From the NCBI GenBank assembly GCA_000320545.1, contig ADNK01002106.1, positions 42,501-106,500 of the forward strand: DNA of 64,000 bases, given 5' to 3'. Below, piece by piece: positions 60,215-64,000 of this stretch (its first letter is position 1; every line of letters starts with the position of its first letter). The notes beneath the pieces are model-generated. The model was not told the DNA's origin. It worked only from the letters and a program-made list of their open reading frames with translations, and made no database searches. Both the position numbers and the translations under genes were made by a program. This stretch comes from Bigelowiella natans CCMP2755 (lineage: Eukaryota; Cercozoa; Chlorarachniophyceae).

Positions 60215-61575
60215 GGACAATATGTTGTCGCAGGGATTAAAACCATACTCGTTCGTTCGCCGACTCGGACGGAGGTGCCGAGCTCACCGATCCTTTCGGC
60301 TCCAACGTTGGAAACACTTCAATGTAGTTCATCATCATTGTTCATTGTTCATTCATCCATCACAACGACTAAGTGATTGTTGAACCTGTGCCGGTTCCAC
60401 CTGCTTCTAGTTTTGAGAAATTTGTTGAGCTTGTCAGGAGCACAATGCAAGTGCGCATCTTGGCCATGGACCGTGCTGAACGCAGGCAATGACACATGAA
60501 TCGTGCAATGTCACCAATGAATTGTTCAAGAACGCTGGACAGCTCAATGATTTCTGCTAGGGACGTGACTGCCCGCGGATGCGTGTCTCCGATGTAATCT
60601 GCGCATGCCACCAACATTGCAAAGAGAAAGCGAACTCTCAGTGATTGCGTGTGGTTTCGCCGCTTGCTGTGGCATGCACACCTGGCATGCGTGCAGTGAG
60701 CGATGCGGTGATGCGGTGCTACATGCCTGAAGCATTTTGGAAAGATTTTCAAAGATCTTTTTGTTGTCCGGTTCGGAGCGAATTTTGCGCAGGTTCATGG
60801 GACACTAGCAGCTAGCTTGCTAGACGCACTGAGGACACCTGGACCTGCACCACTCCGCACAGCATGCCATGACGTGCGCGCTCTCCTTCCTCATTCAGTT
60901 TCTGCTCTTCACGTGTCATCTAGCGCACATGGCACGTGGCTAGGAGATGCAATGGCCATCAGTAACGATTCCGTGCGTGACAACATGTGCACAGCTAGAC
61001 AGGCTAGCAGGTGCTAGACTGCATTGAATTCATTGCTCACATACCTATCTACTGCATGCTCACACAAAGTACAGCAGCTAGCAGTTTTCAATCAGGCTTG
61101 CGAACGCTCAAATAAAGCACAACAAGGATGCACATATAGAACACTTTGTTTGCAATGTCACAAGCTGCCGCGCCTTTGATGCCCTAGCTTCAACTTCAAA
61201 AATGGGATTCTTTGACAAGAAATTGTTCTATGTTCATTATTACACCGCAACTTCCGTATTGTGCACTGAATCATTCAATGGTGATCCTAATTTCTAACCT
61301 TGGAAGATCTCAGGCTAACTTGTGCGATTTCCGAGTTCGTGTGGATGAAAGTAATATCTTCTACGATATCAGCTCCTTCACCTGATATAAAATTTATTTT
61401 CGGACATAATCACAACGGCTCAAACTGTTTCTGTATGAAGCATTGGCGTTTGAGAGAGCAGTCCCCAACTATTTCCTCCTCCTCCTCCTCTCCCAATGCT
61501 CCATGTGGAATTGAAGGTGAATAATAAGTCATCATTACCACCGCATAATCATCATCATCACCACCACCATCGTAC
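60215..61575. other. Spacer; possible last exon of the right-edge gene
   Basis: No gene is seen between 60215 and about 61400. The right-edge minus-strand gene probably ends between 61400 and 61575, but no unique terminal exon could be fixed. TGCATG-rich words are frequent near 60600-61050. Confidence 0.4.
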
Positions 61576-62024
61576 CCTTGCCTTGATAGCTGTCGCCCAT
61601 CTGTTGGCTTTTTCTTCCTTCATTCGGCCAAGGAACTCGAGTCGCACGTTCAATCGCAATTGCTGTGACTGAAAAGACGTCCAACATAAGAAAGCTACAG
61701 GTAAGTGGCCGAGTGCCGCTATTCCGTCTTCGCTGATTGGGAAACCGAGCGATCGGGCTCTAAACTGCATTTAGTCACCGTGTAGGTGCCGTGGCATGCT
61801 GCTACCTTCAGCTTCAGGAAGAGTGCGCCCTTTCCGTCGGGTTTCACGAGCATCTTCGGCCACACCTGCAGCCTGGAATACTCCTGGCGATTGATGTTGC
61901 TCGAATCCAGGCTAACATGGTGACGCGATAACAGCAATATCGGTGTAAGTAACATTCAGAATGATACGGTAGCAGCATCTAGAATGAGCCACAGTCTGTT
62001 CGCAGGTACTCAATATGAGATGTG

Positions 62025-62055
<31 letters not shown>

Positions 62056-63022
62056 ACAAGGGGACAGAAGATGCAGAGGAGAAAGATGAGGTGGGAGAGG
62101 AGGATTAGGAAGAAGAACTGATGGCAGCAAAATGGGGTTGTGGACAAATACTCTTTTCTCCCACCCCCTCCCCCGCCCTGGTTGCTTTCTTAATCATCAT
62201 CTTACTCGTTGTAGAAGATTATCGTGCCGTTGGAATAGAGGATCTCGCATTTCACTCCTATTCGACGGTAGTACATGAACGTACAAAGGAAGAAAGAGTT
62301 TATATGACAAAACATGAGCGGCTACTATCAGAATACGACAACAAGAGTAATCGTAACGATAAGGATAAATTGCGGAGTTGGCTCCCGGGGGCACCGTATT
62401 GCTCGCCCCTGCCCTCCCTCCCCGATTTGTTGTTATTCCAGAGCTTCGATTTATATTTCAAAAATAGTTGTTTTGGCGTTGGCTGGCAGGCTGTTTGGTC
62501 AGTGTTAGTTGCTGCTTTTTGTTATCTCCGTGCACTATTCAGTACTAGTAGTAGTAGCAGTAGTAATAGTAGTTAAAGCAGTAGTAGTCGTACGTTTTCG
62601 CTGCTTCTCCTTCGGCCAAGTCACCCAAACCTGTCGTCGTTATCATCATCATGATAGATATAATGTTACTAAAATGATTATTATTATCATTATTTATCAA
62701 TATTTGTGGTGGTGATGATGATGATAACGATAGTAATGATCAGGTTCACTGTGTGTGTGTGTGTGTGTGCGTGGGGTAGCTCCTCTTCGTCGCACCTTGT
62801 CAACCATCATTGCCCCTTTCTCTGGGTGCTTGTGGTATATTATATCTAAAACAAGCAAATCACACTTATATCTATTGTCCCTCGTCGTGTTATTGCAGTC
62901 GTCTACTCATCGTTCATATATCATTCACCATCATTGCACATGTGGTATGTATTATCGTTTGCACTCCTCAATCATAGCATGTTTTTTTGGCTTGTGATTC
63001 CTCCAAGAATAGCCACCGCACA

Positions 63023-63059
<37 letters not shown>

Positions 63060-63106
63060 ATATGTAAATATAATTTAATATAATATAATGTAATGCGTGC
63101 GCGTGT

Positions 63107-63142
<36 letters not shown>

Positions 63143-63714
63143 TTTTGTTTCTTATCGAGTGTGGGCGCCTTCTGTGCATATCATATCTTGTTTAATTTGA
63201 CCTTTCTTCACCACTCTATCGATATCCTATCATGCGACATCGTAGCGTACACACACACACACACACACATTGTAAATTCATTTGCACACAAGTCCATACT
63301 CTCATCTGTCGTGGGAACATTGTATTTTCAGCGTCTCTCTCCCTCTCCATGTCATTTTTATATGTATTCCTCCCCCCCCCCCCTCTTCTCCCTCTCCACT
63401 TAGCAACCCACCCCGATATGCTCGCTCGGATCGTCTGGCAGCTGCTTCTTTGCCCAGATTCTAATCATCAGCGTGTTCCCAACTCATCGCCAACGTGCAA
63501 TATATCAACATCTATACGTGGATATGCCGGCGCGCGCGCGTGTGTGTGCAAACGCACACGTCTTCGATGTGCTGTGAGCTCATACTACAAATCGTCCAAG
63601 AGCCACTGGTGTTACTGACCAACCTGTAGTCGTCGCGTTGTGCACGATGTTGCTCGATTTCCACCGGCCCGGAATCGAAGAACTTCAGTGAAACGCCGCA
63701 GCTCTAGGGTGTAG

Positions 63715-63748
<34 letters not shown>

Positions 63749-64000
63749 CACACACAAATATTCAGATATTGTGGGAGGTACACAGCGAAATGATATATAA
63801 TGATAGTAAATATTATATTATTTTTATGAACATCGTGGATAAGGATTAAAGACCTTATCATCGCTGAAAAGCGGTAGCACATTGCCATCGAGGCGCCAGA
63901 GCGACCGAATCACGCTCATCTTTAGGTGCGAGCGGCCTGCAAATGAGAGAAAAGGAGGAGGAGGAGGAGGAGGAGGGGGGGGCACAAATGATAAGAAAGA
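61576..64000 (-). CDS. Multi-exon protein with PH-like end, partial (runs off right edge)
   Basis: Seven exons join in phase: 63936-63854, 63703-63624, 63460-63412, 62630-62594, 62257-62206, 61911-61806 and 61668-61576. The joined fragment is about 166 residues and is incomplete at both ends. It reads as a soluble beta-rich protein: SVIRSLWRLDGNVLPLF, SLKFFDSGPVEIEQH, RIWAKKQLPDDPSEHIG, VKCEILYSNGTIIFYND, then GALFLKLKSQQLRLNVRLEF and KANRWATAIKAR. The last part, a strand pair followed by a helix with a central Trp (RWATAI), resembles the end of a pleckstrin-homology domain. I do not recognise the protein. Upstream exons lie beyond 64000. Confidence 0.6.
63021..63057. repeat. (CA)n dinucleotide repeat
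   Basis: CA run in an intron of the right-edge gene, followed by a TG run at about 63107-63140. Confidence 0.9.

Noticed and set aside
15514-61288. 15-base word ttcaatggtcatcct near 15514, 58258 (reverse) and a variant near 61274
   Set aside because: Matches of this length are expected a few times by chance in 64 kb.

Overview
The window is nuclear DNA of an intron-rich protist. Most genes are split by short GT-AG introns, and codon phase is kept across the junctions I could check. Introns and spacers are full of CA, TA, CT and trinucleotide repeats. Two genes hint at a photosynthetic lineage: a DUF4336 protein with a signal peptide, a transit-like region and an apparent thylakoid-lumen transfer segment, and a thioredoxin-like [2Fe-2S] ferredoxin. 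A centrosomin-type (CM1) protein and a possible SPICE-like protein suggest centrioles or flagella. A cryptophyte, chlorarachniophyte or similar alga with a secondary plastid fits best, but I cannot name the species from sequence alone.

Layout, 0-32 kb: the 3' part of an unrecognised minus-strand gene (12-1105); a very large PUFA enzyme with two ELO elongase modules, cytochrome b5 and a front-end desaturase in one chain (2347-6063); an unrecognised multi-pass membrane protein (7033-10235, minus); the spliceosomal helicase PRP16 (11437-15071); a plastid DUF4336 protein (16063-18065, minus); a TMEM223-like mitochondrial protein (18439-19864); a 1226-residue coiled-coil protein with a CM1 motif (20812-26361, minus); a PPR protein carrying one frameshift (27173-29145); a short acidic-tailed protein (29216-30157); and a six-helix membrane protein (31159-32019, minus).

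Layout, 32-55 kb: this is the most unusual part. A gene for a secreted-domain/7TM protein (signal peptide, Cys/Ser-rich tract, His-rich segment, YHYH domain, seven membrane helices) is present twice, as the arms of a large inverted repeat (about 32.7-37.2 kb and 50.4-54.9 kb). The central 3.8 kb of the arms is almost identical, introns included, whereas both ends are clearly diverged, which suggests recent gene conversion inside an older duplication. The 13-kb loop holds SDS22/PPP1R7 (minus), the ferredoxin (minus) and a putative SPICE-like centriolar protein (plus).

Layout, 55-64 kb: a class-3 lipase with a beta-trefoil-like N-terminal half (55374-57885); a ribosomal protein L37 with a ubiquitin-tail-like N-terminus and a long acidic C-terminus (59073-59798, minus); a small basic ORF; and a multi-exon gene with a PH-like end that runs off the right edge (minus). 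The genes look like ordinary unlinked eukaryotic neighbours. Exon coordinates were worked out by hand from splice signals and reading phase; they are models, not transcripts.
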